Positions 35,406 through 48,600 of a stretch of 64,000 nt of DNA are shown here, in pieces; within the stretch, counting starts at the first letter, position 1, and each line of letters starts with the position of its first letter. The translations under genes and the position numbers were made by a program. Source of the stretch: Nectonema munidae (lineage: Eukaryota > Nematomorpha > Nectonematoida > Nectonematidae); assembly GCA_030549495.1 (NCBI GenBank), contig JAUIRK010000173.1, forward strand, positions 248,001 to 312,000, in the 5' to 3' direction. A model generated the notes under the pieces. The model was not told where the DNA came from and did not search any database. It saw nothing but the letters and a program-made list of their open reading frames with translations.

Positions 35406-38195
35406 TTAACCTTCCAATAGGTGTAATCGTTTTAACCTCATTTGTTGCTATGTATTGAGATCTAAGAAGCAAATTCATAAACATAAATATATACTAAAAT
35501 TAGATATATTTTTTAATTTTATTATAGAATGAAAAAATTAATTTTTTTTTGATATCAAACAATTTCACAAACAAATTGAGCATGTTCCAAACACAAATAA
35601 ACTTTGCAAATTGAGCAATATTATTTTGTCATTTTTCTTTTAATTGATGCAAGATAAACATCCTTTCCCTTTACACGATTGGAGATTTTGAATTACTCCT
35701 TCATTAATAATACTCGTAGCTAGATTTTTGTGTGCTTCAAAAAAGTAATTTTTGTTGGAGAATCAAAGGCATTCCTACTTTATTTTCATTTCTTCTTTTC
35801 AAGTGCTCTTCTGTTAAATGGCTAGATAAAATTTTCATTAGCTGTCTTCTACTAAAATATTTTATTTCATTTAACATATTTAACACTTGGTCATTTATTG
35901 CACCTATATTCAAAATTGAGAAAAAAATGATCATTTGCCATCTCTTCGTATTTCGAGGAACATTATAACTTTCATACATTTTATCCACATCTAACCCAGA
36001 TTTCGTTCTATTATAAAAACTAATAACCTCATGTCATTAGTTTCTATGACTTTCATCGTCATCATGTAAACTCCAAATCGAAATAACAATAGACCTTAAC
36101 GAATTATCTGCTGTAATGTTTCTTTCGGTGTTACATATTGGAAAGCTCAGCCTTTTGACTACACCGCATGATTTATTCCTAACGTTATACTTTCCTTCAC
36201 TTTGTGAGCTGAGATATACTTCCATATTATAAGTATAAAAAAACCTTAGCATCATCTAAAAAGGAAAATTTTATATTTTCTTCGTATTGAAGGAATATAT
36301 TGTGTAAATTGACAATTTAATGTAAATCCATCACGTTTTTTTATCTATTGATACATTTTCGGCCATTGAAAAATAGTTTTTATAATTTTCAACAAATTTA
36401 TCAAAACATTTCTAATTGGAGCCAAGCGATCTAATTTCTTTCTGCCGAGTATCATAATTGTCAAAACGTATACATCGCATCAAAAATCCAAAATGTTTCA
36501 AACTCATCACTAATCTAAATTTTTCAACTCGGTCTGTTGCCCAAATAAGGCAAATGAAAGCTTACAACTCAATAATATTTGTAAGCTTTTCATCTATTTC
36601 TCAGGAAAATTTGTCAACGTTCTTTTTTATATATTGATTTGTATACTTAACTATTTTATTCAATATATCCAAATCAATTAAACAGCTCCATCTTTCTATA
36701 GGATTTTTGTAGCATTTTCTTTTCCACAACTACAAGGCAATCCTGTCAGAATATTATAAGGTTTAATCTTGTATCTTTTTTTCCATATAGTTTTGTTATC
36801 TTTGCCAACAAATGCATTATTTTCATTTTCGTTCTCACTATCTTCATCAAAGTCATCCTCACTATTTGAACTTCTATATTATCACTTTCTGAAAAATTTT
36901 CATTTTCACTTTCATTTTGAACAAAAAGATTGAGAATTTCCTCATATATATTTTCTCCTCCTACTCTGCATCCTTGGGTGTAACAGTGATGTGCATTATA
37001 TGCCCCGTCAGATATTAGAAAATAAAAAGAGTTTTGTCGATGGGATCCCATCTTTTCCATTTTTTAGCCCTTGTCTACGAGAATTCAAAAAATCATTTAT
37101 GTATAAAAAATTATACATAAATCTTGAAAACCACTTTCATTTTCTGGCTCTTTTGACTCAAGTCTTCTCAAAAATCTGAATTTTCGCAAATTGAATAATT
37201 CGGAATTTTATCTATAGACATACCCTTACTAATATATGGGATATTACTAGTATCTTGTTTAGAAGTTTTCGTGTTTTCTATATCGTTCTACTTTTCTATG
37301 ATGCCTGCTTCATTATCTCTATAAGCAAATACATATTGATAAATTCTATTTTTAATGCATTATCGTTCTTAAGGAAATCCTTGGTTCATTTCGTAGAGGG
37401 AAAGACGTTTATATTTGAAAGAAACAAAATATAAAGACTATATATGAAGACAACTGAGTTGAAATCCCGCATGTCACCCGCATAAACAGAAAAAAATTTG
37501 AAAAATATCTAGTATGCTGATAATAATTAATGTGGCAACCTCCAAAGAAGTTTCAAAATGTTTTAATTTCCAATCCCCAACTTCAGTTATTATCCAGTCA
37601 AAAAAGCGACTCATCAATACAATTTGAATCATCAATGAATATTAATTTTTTCTAATTAAAAATGATATTTCATCAGGTACAATTAGCTTTGTAATTATAC
37701 TTATGATGCGAAAAAAATTATACTTTAGCTTAATTTTTCAATGCGACCAGGCACAATCATTTACTCTGATTTATGGAAAGCCCATCTACTTATGGAATGT
37801 AATTTGATATTTTAACTTTTAGACATAGTAACTCCTCTCACCTTCAATATGGCTATGAAAACATGTAGTTCAAAAATGATAATTTCCATAAAGTGTCACA
37901 TAAAACACGTTGTTTCACTCTTATGCATAGTTTATTAAGTTGAAGATATAGAAATCAATAAAAAGTATCCACGAACTCAAAAAGAACCTTTTATAACAGA
38001 TCTTTTAGATTTTGCTGTAGAGCCAAGTTATTTTTTGCTTTTGTTTTAGAGTTTTTTGCTATATTAGTGACTCTGTTTAAAAATAATGTATTTTTTTTAG
38101 GAATTAATTGAGTTTCAAGTAGAATCGATAACAAATTCTTGTCATTTAAAATATTGCAAGTGTCAAAATGACCCTTTTGGACGTTCTAGTGTTAA
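35406..38195 (-). mobile_element. piggyBac-type DNA transposon, degraded
   Basis: The minus strand from about 37060 to 35650 encodes a decayed piggyBac transposase. An acidic N-terminal region (NAFVGKDNKTIWKK) is followed by KYTNQYIKKNVDKFS, then LKHFGFLMRCIRFDNYDTRQ, a DDE-region remnant, and the late block YNVPRNTKRWQMIIFFSILN with TEEHLKRR. The right edge may be 38191, where GACGTTCTAGTG is followed by TTAA (38192-38195), the piggyBac target. A weaker counterpart after TTAA at 35406 (ACCTTCCAATAGG) may be the other end. Several frame breaks show that it is inactive. Family assignment is good; the ends are tentative. Confidence 0.7.
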
Positions 38196-39254
38196 AACGG
38201 TGACTAACACTAAATGATGTAGAAACCTAATCATATCCTAACCTAACGGGGGGCCCCCTCCCCCAACTGATTTTTTTGCTGGCTAGGGGCATGCGTACAT
38301 AGATATGAAGTCTATTGGCTATTAATCATCTCAGAGGCATTTTTATTGGCTGTTTTTTTGTGGAAATACTGGAAAAATTGAATTTTTTCCAAGGCTTGAC
38401 GAAAAATTTTCACCTGCATGACAATTTCTGAAACTTGACAGCCCTGTGCGTGCGAAAGAAAAATCACAAACAAAAAAAAAATTTAATTTAGCGAAATTTT
38501 CTGACTTAAAAATTTTTTTATGTAAAATTTTTCATATCATTTAAAATCTTTCATATAAAATCACTGATTTCAATATTAAGTGCTGAACAAGTAAAAAAAT
38601 TAATTTTTTATGCTGAATATATGACGCGAATTTGTTTTTGAGCCATAATTCACGAAATTTTGTTATCGTGAAATTAAAGTACTTTGCAGTATATGCCACG
38701 CTTTGACTACTAAAAAGTTTTAACGCGCAATATTAGAACAAAAATGTGTTATTTTGTAGATGAGGTGAAATTATCTGTGAAATGCATAACAATTTGTACA
38801 CAAATTTATCAGAAAATACTGAAAGAAGTAAACACTTTTTTCCAGTATGGGTAGACATTACCGATGCTTATACTTCGCACTAACTATTTATCAGAAGAAA
38901 ATAGCTCTAATTTTTATATAATTTTTTTATATTTATTTGAAATTTGTTTTTAATGTTTTACTTTATTTTACTTATAAAGTCTTAGAAAATAATTCATGTT
39001 TACTTTTTTACATACACTAAACATATAAAAACGAAAAACGCAATTATAAAGAAGTAAAACGAAATTTATAAAATTTTGAATGAGAAATTTTAAATCTGAA
39101 TAAACCGTACAATTTATTTTTTTGATTAGAATATTTTCACATTTACCAGGGCTTTTACTTATGGTAAAATTTAACACCAAAATACTTATTGCAAATTTTA
39201 GGTAACCCTTTAATTAAGTGCTATTAGCTATTTTGGGACTATTTTTTGTTCCGT
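38196..39254. other. AT-rich DNA with a GC palindrome
   Basis: GGGGGGCCCCCTCCCCC near 38249 interrupts otherwise AT-rich sequence and is probably a repeat end. No gene was recognised. Confidence 0.35.
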
Positions 39255-39386
39255 AACTTTGGCTAGGTACTTGTCTTTGATACCACGATGTCTTGGGTAA
39301 GATCCATCATCTAGCTTCTTTGCTCATAGTTCGACTCAAGAAGTACAATGGCGTCTTGTCGCTGAAAACTCCTCAATGTACCATAA
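39255..39386 (+). repeat. tRNA-derived SINE, family A, copy 3
   Basis: Shares TTTGGCTAGGTACT at the 5' side, a decayed B box, GCTCATAGTTCGACTCAAG, TCTTGTCGCTGAAAACTCC and the end AATGTACC. It is the most diverged plus-strand copy. Confidence 0.6.
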
Positions 39387-39949
39387 TAATAATCCATAAT
39401 TCATTTTTTAGGCTTGTCAAAACTACACTAAGTATCTAGATAACTTTGAAATGAAGATCGATGCCACAACCTTATCGTAATATATTTTTTAATTTTCTAT
39501 TTTTGATATAACATTAAATTGTTTTATATTTAAGCATTGCTATGCTTTTAATTCTACTGAACGTTGTAGAACATTTTCGTTAATACATTTTGCAAGCGTA
39601 TCCAAATTATTTTGAGTGTGTAATTATCTACTCCAAATTCATCGAAATTGAATTTAGTTAAAAGGGGCATGAATTCAAATTATCATCAGCTGGCAAATTG
39701 TATGATCCTGATATGCACTTAGGTCTAAAGGTTGAGGAGCAAAGATTCTGGCGATTATGTTATTTATCAACAATTAATTATGTTGGTATTTGCTTGCTTT
39801 GTTAGTTTTTAATTACGTATCTAGTTAACTAGCCAGTTAACCAGATATTGCATTGTTTAATTAAATAGTATATTTAAGTAGTTCCTTATTTATCTAGTTA
39901 TCTTATTCTTCATTTAGTTTTAGTTTATTAATCAAAAGCAGGACAATTC

Positions 39950-42900
39950 CGCCTCACTTTTTTCTTTTTTCTTTGTAGATATTTTTTGTGACATTTTTCT
40001 CTAGTTCCACTAAATAAGATTTAGAATTATTTATCCTCTGGGATCGTTGGAGTGTTTCGGGCTTTTGTACAGTTGATTCCAACTGGGTTTGTGTAAAGGT
40101 TTCTTCACAAGAAGGCGTAAGCTTTGAAGAAGTATCTTGCATTGTAGAATCGTGGCGTAAGGATGCTAAATCTAGTCCAGGTTCATCATCTTCTGGAGAA
40201 CAAAAGCGAGATTATAACTGCTGCTGGTGGCATCTCCATGTTGTCCCCCTAGGCTGGACTTTCAGGTTGTATGTTCGGTTACCTTTGCACTTTGTGATAA
40301 ACGCCGGAACCCAACGTGCTTCCTATTCATTGTGAGGACCATAGCACAGAGCGTATACTGTATCCTCAATTTTGAAGCGATTAGCAACCATTACAGTTTT
40401 AGAGCGACGAGCATTTAGAAATGCTTGTTTTCCTTGCATAACATAAGCCGGAAACGTTGTTCGTATTTATTGGAAGTTAAGAAGTTCACTGGGTGAATAT
40501 CCGGTAGAGTTTGGTGTTCTGCGATATTGCATCAAAAACTCTTGTTAGGCTCTTTTTGGATAGAGAGAAGATTTTCGTAAGGATATTGCTTTAAGGTTTG
40601 GATCAGTCTTTCGACTTCTCCGTTGGTAGCTGGATGGTAAGGAGCTCCTGTTAGATTACCTATTCCCCGTTCTTTACACCAATATTTGAATTTTTCTGAG
40701 GTGAACGTAGCTGTGTTGTCCGTCATTAGCGCTTTTGGATAACCGTAGTGTGCTAATCTTCTTCCAGCAAATCTATTGTTGCTCTTGTAGTAACTGCTTG
40801 CGTGAGATGCACACAAAGATATTTGGAGTGTGCGTCCACCAATACAAGCCAATTTGATCCTAAAAAGTTTATGGCATGATCCAGATGTAATCTGCTCAAT
40901 GGCTTCTCTGGTAGCATCTTCCTTTAAGCTGATGTAAGGATTTTAGAAGCGTTAAAGATTGGTCGTTCTTTTCCGTTGGGAAAACGATGGAAAATCACAT
41001 CACCAACTCCCACATTAGATGCATCACACGAAATCCGGATAGGTAGTGTGGCTTGAAATAAACGAGCACTTTTTCAGATGATAAAAGTTCCTTGGGTTTT
41101 TGAAAGCCTTCTCTTCTTCCACACCCCATTTCCAGTGTTAAGAGTTTTTTGTTAGTCGATAAAGAACTTCTAAGATCTCTGAAAGATTCGGAGGTAAAAA
41201 TTTGGAATACAATTGCAAAGAGCCCAAGTATGATTGTAAGCTTGACGGATTTTCATGAACGAGGCATTTTGAGGACGTTATCCACTTTAATATTCCTTCT
41301 GATGAGAGGCTATGTCCAAGATACTCAATCTATGGTTGTGAAAATTGACATGTTTCCACGCGACAGCGAATTCGCTTCTAATTTAAGCGCTGCAAAAGAC
41401 ATTTTAGATTTTTAGTATGATTTTCTGCATTCTTTCCACTGTCTAATAGATCATCCATGTAGACAGCTACGCCAGGCAAATTCAGTGTATATTGATCCAT
41501 AATTTGTTGGAAATATCCAGGTGTTGATTTGATCCCAAATTGTAGTCTTTTTTGCAGAAGTACACCTTTGTGAGTATTAAAGCGAGTTACGGTGATTGCG
41601 TATTCTCCACATACTCGAATTAGCTATTTTTGACCGGAAGGCCCTTTTTTTCTTCATAAGAACTACATGTGATCTGTAATCGTTGAATTGTACCTTTTCC
41701 CAAATTCTCTGTGTAATACCGTCTTGCTAGACTTCTAATTCTTTGCGTATCGCAAATGGAACTGGCCTAGATTTGCAAAAGATAGGTTGTTTTGTTGGAT
41801 AAAAAAACTCAATTTCCAATTCAAAATCTTATCTAAGCTCTGGCTTCCAGATGTTGGGAAATTGCTTGCATATTTTGGGACATTGTTTGAGTAATATCTT
41901 ATCTTGCTTCAATTTTTCAAAAACAGAGTAGAAAGGTTCTGTCGCCTCTAGAACTTTGTCCAGTGAGATTTTTAACTGCCTAGTAGCCACCCTACCCAAA
42001 AGATTAAGATCATCCATAACCGTGTATGTAATATCCACTTCCTCTTTACTCTCCGGTATCTTTGTTTTTGCCGAGAAGCTTCTTTGAGTTCGTAATCAGT
42101 GTTTGCTTGCGGATTCGTAAGGAGGAGTTGTCTGATCCAGAATGGGTTTTTCCAAGTCATTCCATTGCTGCTTTGTGTGATGAAATTTCCTGTTGTGGCA
42201 GTATCGATTTCTAAGTGGCATGAATGATCCTTGATAATAAGAGCACTTTCATCTTTGTAAGTGTTGGTTGGTCAGTAGTAGCAAACGTTACCATGGCTTT
42301 TAGCGAACCTTTCTTGTGGACTTCTTTCTACACACTGCTTCCAAATGTCCTTTTATATGACAGAAATTACAACGGACATCTTAAAGAACATTTATTCTTG
42401 CTTCATCTTTTTTCTTCCTTTAAGTTTTTTTGTGGGGTGGATTCAATTGGTTTACTTGATCAGCTTCTTTAGAGGGGTATCCGTAAACGGTTTCCTTTTC
42501 AACTTTTTCAGCTTTTTCCGTTTAGATGGCAATTTCTATAGCACGAGCAAAGTCCAATTCATCGTCTTTAACTTCGAAAAGCGCTTTTAAGACCGCTTCG
42601 TTTCTAACGGACCAGATGAACCTAGTACGCGGTCCTTCATCTTGATGATTTTTGATTGAAGAAAAATCGCAAGTGGCGGCATCTTGACGTATGCGAGCTT
42701 CAAATTCTTGAATTGTTTCGCCTGGTTTACGGTGCAGATCGTTCCAAAATCTGAAACGTTCCAGTACTACAAATTGCTTTGAATCGAATTGATCTTTCAT
42801 GAAGTTTACAATTTCCTCGATGGTTTATTCATTGATGTCTTTTTGAGGAGATCGCTGTTGGCTTGAGGAGATTGAAGGGAAGTTTGTAAAGGGTAACAGA

Positions 42901-43135
42901 CTGATTTTAGTAATTCGTCCAAAGTTGTGAAGTAGAGTCGAAGGGCGCAAATTTGGAATAAGCCCCGTGAGCAGAAGACGCCTCAATATGTTTTGTAGAC
43001 ATACTCTTCATAAGCTTCTCCATCCTCTTCTGATCCTCCCTGCGTTGTTGATTCAAGTTTTCCAATAGTTGCTGTTGCTGATCCATTCACTGTTGCATAA
43101 GCCTAAGCAGGTCTTTCATTTCGGTCATTTGATAT
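39950..43135 (-). mobile_element. Ty3/Gypsy-type LTR retroelement fossil, broken
   Basis: Parts in minus-strand order: a gag-like region (about 43135-42500, with RFWNDLHRKPGETIQEFEAR), a degraded pol middle region, and an integrase core near 40850-40530 (TDNTATFTSEKF, APYHPATNGEVERLIQTL). Integrase-flanking coding remains extend to about 39950. The element is an old, clearly broken copy with many breaks (at least six). I could not recognise paired long terminal repeats at either end, so the outer limits are approximate. It fits the Ty3/Gypsy family from the integrase wording and the gag-pol order. Confidence 0.75.
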
Positions 43136-43579
43136 CTTTAATCTTGCCAATCCGAAGACGTGAGCTTTGGTCTTCGAGTATTGGTCTTGAATCCTTCTGA
43201 GCGGGCCAGAAAATCTCACTTATGTTTTAACAGAGAAAAAGGGAAAGAAGTGTTAAGAAAGGTTTATAGAAAAGCAATAAAGAGATATGTATATGTGTGT
43301 TCAGATATTTATAGTTTGCAATTTGTTGATTCAAATTTATTATAGAGTATCTTATTCAAATGAAGAGAGGGCAAGTAAAAAATGTTATCCTTTATCGTGA
43401 TTTGCATGGGATTGCTTCCATAACAGTTATATACATTCATTAAGTTTTATATGACACTTAAGTGTATGAGGTGTTATTTTCAACAAAGCTTATTAAAATA
43501 TTATAAAAAAAACATGAGTACAAGAGAGTATAGACGAGTATAATATTTTGTATATCTTTTTTTTTATATGAAAAATCGA

Positions 43580-44170
43580 TTTCAGCTTATTCAACAATAT
43601 TTTATTATAAAGTCTAGAGATGTATTGGATGTGAACTGTGCAGTGAAAGTTGGCTTTCTAAAAGTACTTGTAGTTATTTTATTTCTATGTCTTCGAATAT
43701 ACACATCAAGAAAAGGAATGGCAAAATTTGTCCTTATTTCCGACCAGAAGACAAGATTCTGATTAAGGGCATTGAATGAGGATTCAAGACTTTTAAACTG
43801 CGTTTCATCTTCGCACAAAATTAAAATATCATCTACATAGCGAAAAAAGGAAATTTTATTTTTCTCCAGGATCTTCTTTTCTTGATAACCAATAAAGATG
43901 TTCGCTAATGTAGGTCCCCGTGGTGACTCCATTGCGATACCATCTGCTTGTTCATAAAAACTACCATTGAAATAAAATCTAACATTTTTTACAGCAAACG
44001 AGAGTAATGTGCGGAAAATTTTTCAGATATCGAAGATAGTTCGTTTGAGTCGTGAAATAGTTTATTGCAGCATATATCAATCACTTCATCAATCGGAACA
44101 TTAGTAAATAAGCCTTTGATTTCTAGAGATCCCATAAACTTGTTTTTCTTATCAGGTTTAATTTTTAAAA
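43580..44170 (-). mobile_element. Penelope-like element reverse transcriptase fragment
   Basis: The minus strand encodes FMGSLEIKGLFTNVPIDEVI (about 44140), GIAMESPRGPTLANIF (about 43935), FFRYVDDILILC and IPFLDVYIRRHRNKI with TSTFRKPTF after it. These are the motif order and wording of Penelope-like RTs (MGSPLAPTLAN, RYVDD, FLDV.I.R, YRKPTFT). The fragment is broken, and no GIY-YIG endonuclease or terminal repeats were recognised. It is old and lies next to the Ty3/Gypsy fossil, upstream of the first confident NUP107 exon. Confidence 0.75.
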
Positions 44171-45667
44171 CTATATATTATACGTAATTCTGAATACCGG
44201 GTCAACTTTCGTTCACTCTGATTTTAGTTTGTTTATACGTAATTCCATATACGTGTTTTATTCATACCCTTGTGTGTTACAAAATATTTACTTATTCCTG
44301 GGAGCTCTTTTGCATCTTTTTTCTTTAAAACTCTATTTTTGAGAAATAGATCTAACTAATATACATATTGAAAGGTTGTTTCAAGAGGCATGGACAAAAT
44401 TATCTTGAGTCTTGGCTAACCAAAAAACGTTTTTATACTTTGATTTTTGCGTGCTCTACGTCAAGTATCAAACGGCGTTATGAAACAAACGACAAAAATG
44501 TTGCCGAAATCTGCAAGAGAGTTTTCTTGCAGGAGAATTGAAGACATATCAGAATGAGTATCTTATTTTTATCCAATTATAGCTTCATTATTGGATTATT
44601 TTTATTATAGATTCTTATAATTTCATATAATGTGAAGAAATCGCCAATTTCTTACACTTCAAGAAAAAATCAAACTTTGAAGAATTGTCTGTTTTCCGTT
44701 TATACTGGTTGGATTTTGGAAATGTAGATATTGAGATATAGAATCACAAGAAAACTAAATATGCTGTCTAAATTTTATTACCTGCTTTTTACAAATGAAA
44801 AATTGCCTGTAAATAAATTATCAAAGAAAGCACGGTTTGTAGTTATCAAAATGAAATTCTAAAAAGGTAACGGGGAAATGCACAACTCCATGTTTTGCAC
44901 AATTCTCAATAAAATTTGGTTAAATCACAAAGAAAGCAGTCTTTATCAATCAATTTAACAATGGTAAAGGCAGAGTTCTGGAAATTTCCTGATTCGAATT
45001 TTTTTTTAAAACGATTCTAAAAATCTAGATTTGTCTATAAAACATTTTTCAGTCGGTAGAAGCACCTGGAATATATCTTCTTGCTTTATTTCGATCATCT
45101 TATGTTTCTGAGCATATTTTGAATTCCATCCAATAGGAATTGAAACCTTCAATTAACAAGTTTTTGGAATCATTACAACAGCAGTGAACGCTGTTATAGT
45201 GAAGTGCATATATTTTTTTACTTGAAACTCTAGTCATTTACCTTTTTGTTAATTAAATTCATAAAGGTACTTATAGAAGCCTTTTTAACATGTCTCTTCA
45301 ATGTCTATGAAGATGCTATACGTTAGCGTAAATTAAGTTTGTTTTTATTTGTGGCACGTAGTCTCTGAAAGATTCGCCACAACTGCCCTATCGACTTCAA
45401 TATTGAAAGGTTTTAAAAAAAATTCTGTTTTTTACTCTGTAATGAAACAAGTACTAGAAATAAAGAGTCTAATAGTTATTTAGAGGTGTAAATTTTCACT
45501 AATGGCAACCATAACTTTATCTTACCTGACATAATGATTCCCATTCTGAAGATTTAGGAAATTAACCTTGGGAAAACTCTTGTTAATTGGTCTACTCTCT
45601 ATAATTAATTATTTCATTTGTCAATGTATTTAGTTCTTTATATTTTCAAGTCTTTTATTTTTCATAG
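44171..45667. other. DNA between the Penelope-like fragment and the first NUP107 exon found
   Basis: May be NUP107 intron if its 5' exons lie further upstream. A stretch at 45057-45140 after a TTTTTCAG is open but has no NUP107 match and no matching donor. The left part may include more of the Penelope-like element, too decayed to call. Confidence 0.35.
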
Positions 45668-48600
45668 AGAACTTAAATGCAGTATGAAGCATGAACTGAG
45701 GTGTTGGGAGTTGATGGATATTTTGTTTCAACATCGGATTAACTTCGTTCCAGAAGAATCTGTCTCCCAAGTAATTCTTTGCTTCATATACATATTATAT
45801 ACACGCAAAGAACAAACATTATGTCTAGATTTGCAAAATTTATTTACAATAACTGCTTATTTATTTCCAACTTTAAAAATCTGGCTATATGCAGTAGTTA
45901 TACGACTAAATTTTCCATACTTGTTAATTTTTTTTTAGCCTTATTTGGTATAGGGCATGTTTTGATCAAGTGTATCAAACAAATGGCCCGCGTGCCGCAT
46001 TTCGCCCGCCAAGAGTTACAGTGCGACCCACCAACTATTTTTTGATAAAATACTCAATGATTTAAAATTTGAGTTCCCATCATTAGATTTTTTGCTGGAA
46101 GTCATGTCATGTGATTCTCTGATGAAGACAATTTTTTGCAACTTTAAGTGATTTTTTTTTATCAATATCTTGTTTTTAAATATCCGAATGTAACTTTAAT
46201 GGCTTTAAAAATTCTATGTATGTTTTTCGCAATCTTTGCAAGGAAGTTTTTTTCAGTAATGAAAATTAAGTCAAACAAAAGTCGAATTTAACTCCTGATT
46301 TTGATAACATTGTTAAGAGAAAGGCCAAGTTTGTGGAAAATCGGAAAAGAAAAATTAAGAATAACATTTTCATCAAACCTTTTAAATGCTTTTCAAATAA
46401 GTTATTCTGTTATTGTTTGCTTCAAATTTTGATTATCTGTGTCTTTTAATCCCTATGGTATTTGTGCGGCCCACAACAGCTGTAAATTCTTTCTTTTTAA
46501 AATTTCTGTTTCTAATTTTTATTACCCTTTTCTAAATTTGATCATTTTTAATCTAAACATCAACTTAATGTTTTTATATACATCCATAGATTGAAAGCTG
46601 TAGTCCAAAAGAAATTGTTGAAAGATTTTATGATCTAGATGACAGTATTGTCGAGTCTCAAGTACCATTTTTTTTTTCAATCGAATATTAATTTGTTGAT
46701 ACATTTTTTTCTATTATTTTGAAAGTTGATTGTGGACTTCCTTGAAAAGATATCTGAGGATGAGCATTCGAAGGAACTTGAACGCGCCATTAAAACTGTT
46801 GGCTTATCTCCTGATTGGTTTTTATATATATTTTTTTGATAATACAACACTGTCATGTATAACTTACTATATTGTATGCAATCTATACTTTGGAATCTCT
46901 TTTATCTTTGGAATCCAAAAAAAAAGATAAAATTGTATATAATAATAATAATTCGTTTTACTGCTATGTTTCCAGCAATCCTAGAGTCTTTCCGAATACG
47001 AAATATCTTATATTATTTACTCAATTTTTTGTTTTCAATTGGATATAAAAAAGGAAAATTAGAACAATGTTAAACTAATATATTCGAACACCACTATGTT
47101 CTTTTTTAGAAGAATAGGGTAACTAAAATAAAGAGATATGCGTAATGTTCGGTGTAAAGCTGAATATTAAGAAACTGGAGAAGGCTTATTATATTCACCT
47201 TAGTAGAGTTGAGTGATGTTTCTGATGCTTCTTTAAAAGCTGATGGGGGATGAAGGATTTCATATTGCACGGAGTAATCTTAGGAGAGTGAATCGCATTA
47301 TTATACTCTTTGTGTGCGTAATGTGAATCGCATTATTATACTCTTTGTGTGCGTAATGTAATAATAATATTGCTATTAGAGCGCAACTTTATTTTCTTCC
47401 TTAAAACTCATGTTATTACCGTTTGAATTTTTTCTTTTTGTTGTATTTAAAAGCTTAAAAAAGGTATATGGAATGTTAAATCAGTTAAAAGGAACTATGC
47501 GTAGTTTTTGAAACAGCGCTCTAGATAACAAAATTATCAATGTATAAGATCATTCAAATATTAATTTATTTTAATTTTAAAGATTAGATAAATATTTGCT
47601 TACTATTACAAAACTAACTTCAAAGGAGATAAGTTTCTTTACTTACATTAAGATGATTTTTAACCACCTGAAAAAAGCAGGTACTATTTATCATTAACAA
47701 ATGTAAAATTAGTGACAATTTTTTTTAACTAATTTAAAAGTGCTTCAATTTCCCCATTTTCTTTGGATCGGTAGTACTTTTAAAAATTCAAATAACTATA
47801 CATTATTGCTTGATACGAAGTCCACAATTTCTTGCTATCTTTTTTTCATCAAAAATATATTTAGAGATTTTGTGTTATCATTTAGAATTCATTCAAGAAA
47901 ATTTTCGTTTCTTACTCTCTTAATCTTGGACCAATCGATGATCCATGGCATTCTGAATTCTTTTATAGCAACTGCTATAATTTTTATCTTCTTTTGTTTG
48001 TTTTTTATCAAACTTTGAAGCAATTGAAGAAGATTAATTCGTTCTACATGAGCACAAGGTGACAAACTAAAATGTGTAATTTGATGACAAATAAATTACA
48101 CTCTCTCAATTGAAGTTAAGTTTAATTGTGTTTTAACAAATAAACCTTCAAACAGTAAATGTACTCGAGAAACATTTATGTGTATTGGACTCCAAGAAAA
48201 GAAGACATAACATAAGCAACTCTTTATAATCATCTCTTGCTTGGTACTTAAATAGTAAGACAGTGCTTGTAGATCCCTGCATATATCTAAAATAAAAAAT
48301 TCCCTCATCTGTCAACATTCTAAATGTGTTTTGTCTTTACTTTTCCATGATTCAGATAGATTTTGACAAATTTGACCGAGATGATTTTGCTAGTATCCAG
48401 TCAAAAACACGTTGTACAATTAGTTCTTGAATGGATTTGCGGCCAATATGCCAGTGGTGATTACTTGCGGTCAATTTCGCCAAGAAGTAGACGATAATGG
48501 GATTCCACTTTAATAAGGCCTTTTAACAATAGGGTATAAGATAGTGTTTCCCAACCTAGTTGGTGGACCCAACACTTGGGTGGACTAGATTTTTCAAAAA

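Noticed and set aside
45057-45140. Possible NUP107 exon after TTTTTCAG
   Set aside because: No similarity to the expected region, and the available donor gives the wrong phase for 45668.
47740-48018. Hydrophobic 92-codon open frame as a membrane protein
   Set aside because: AT-rich translation with no start context or family features, lying within a NUP107 intron.
48096-48308. 70-codon minus-strand open frame
   Set aside because: No motif, and no agreement with a retroelement or NUP107 in either orientation.
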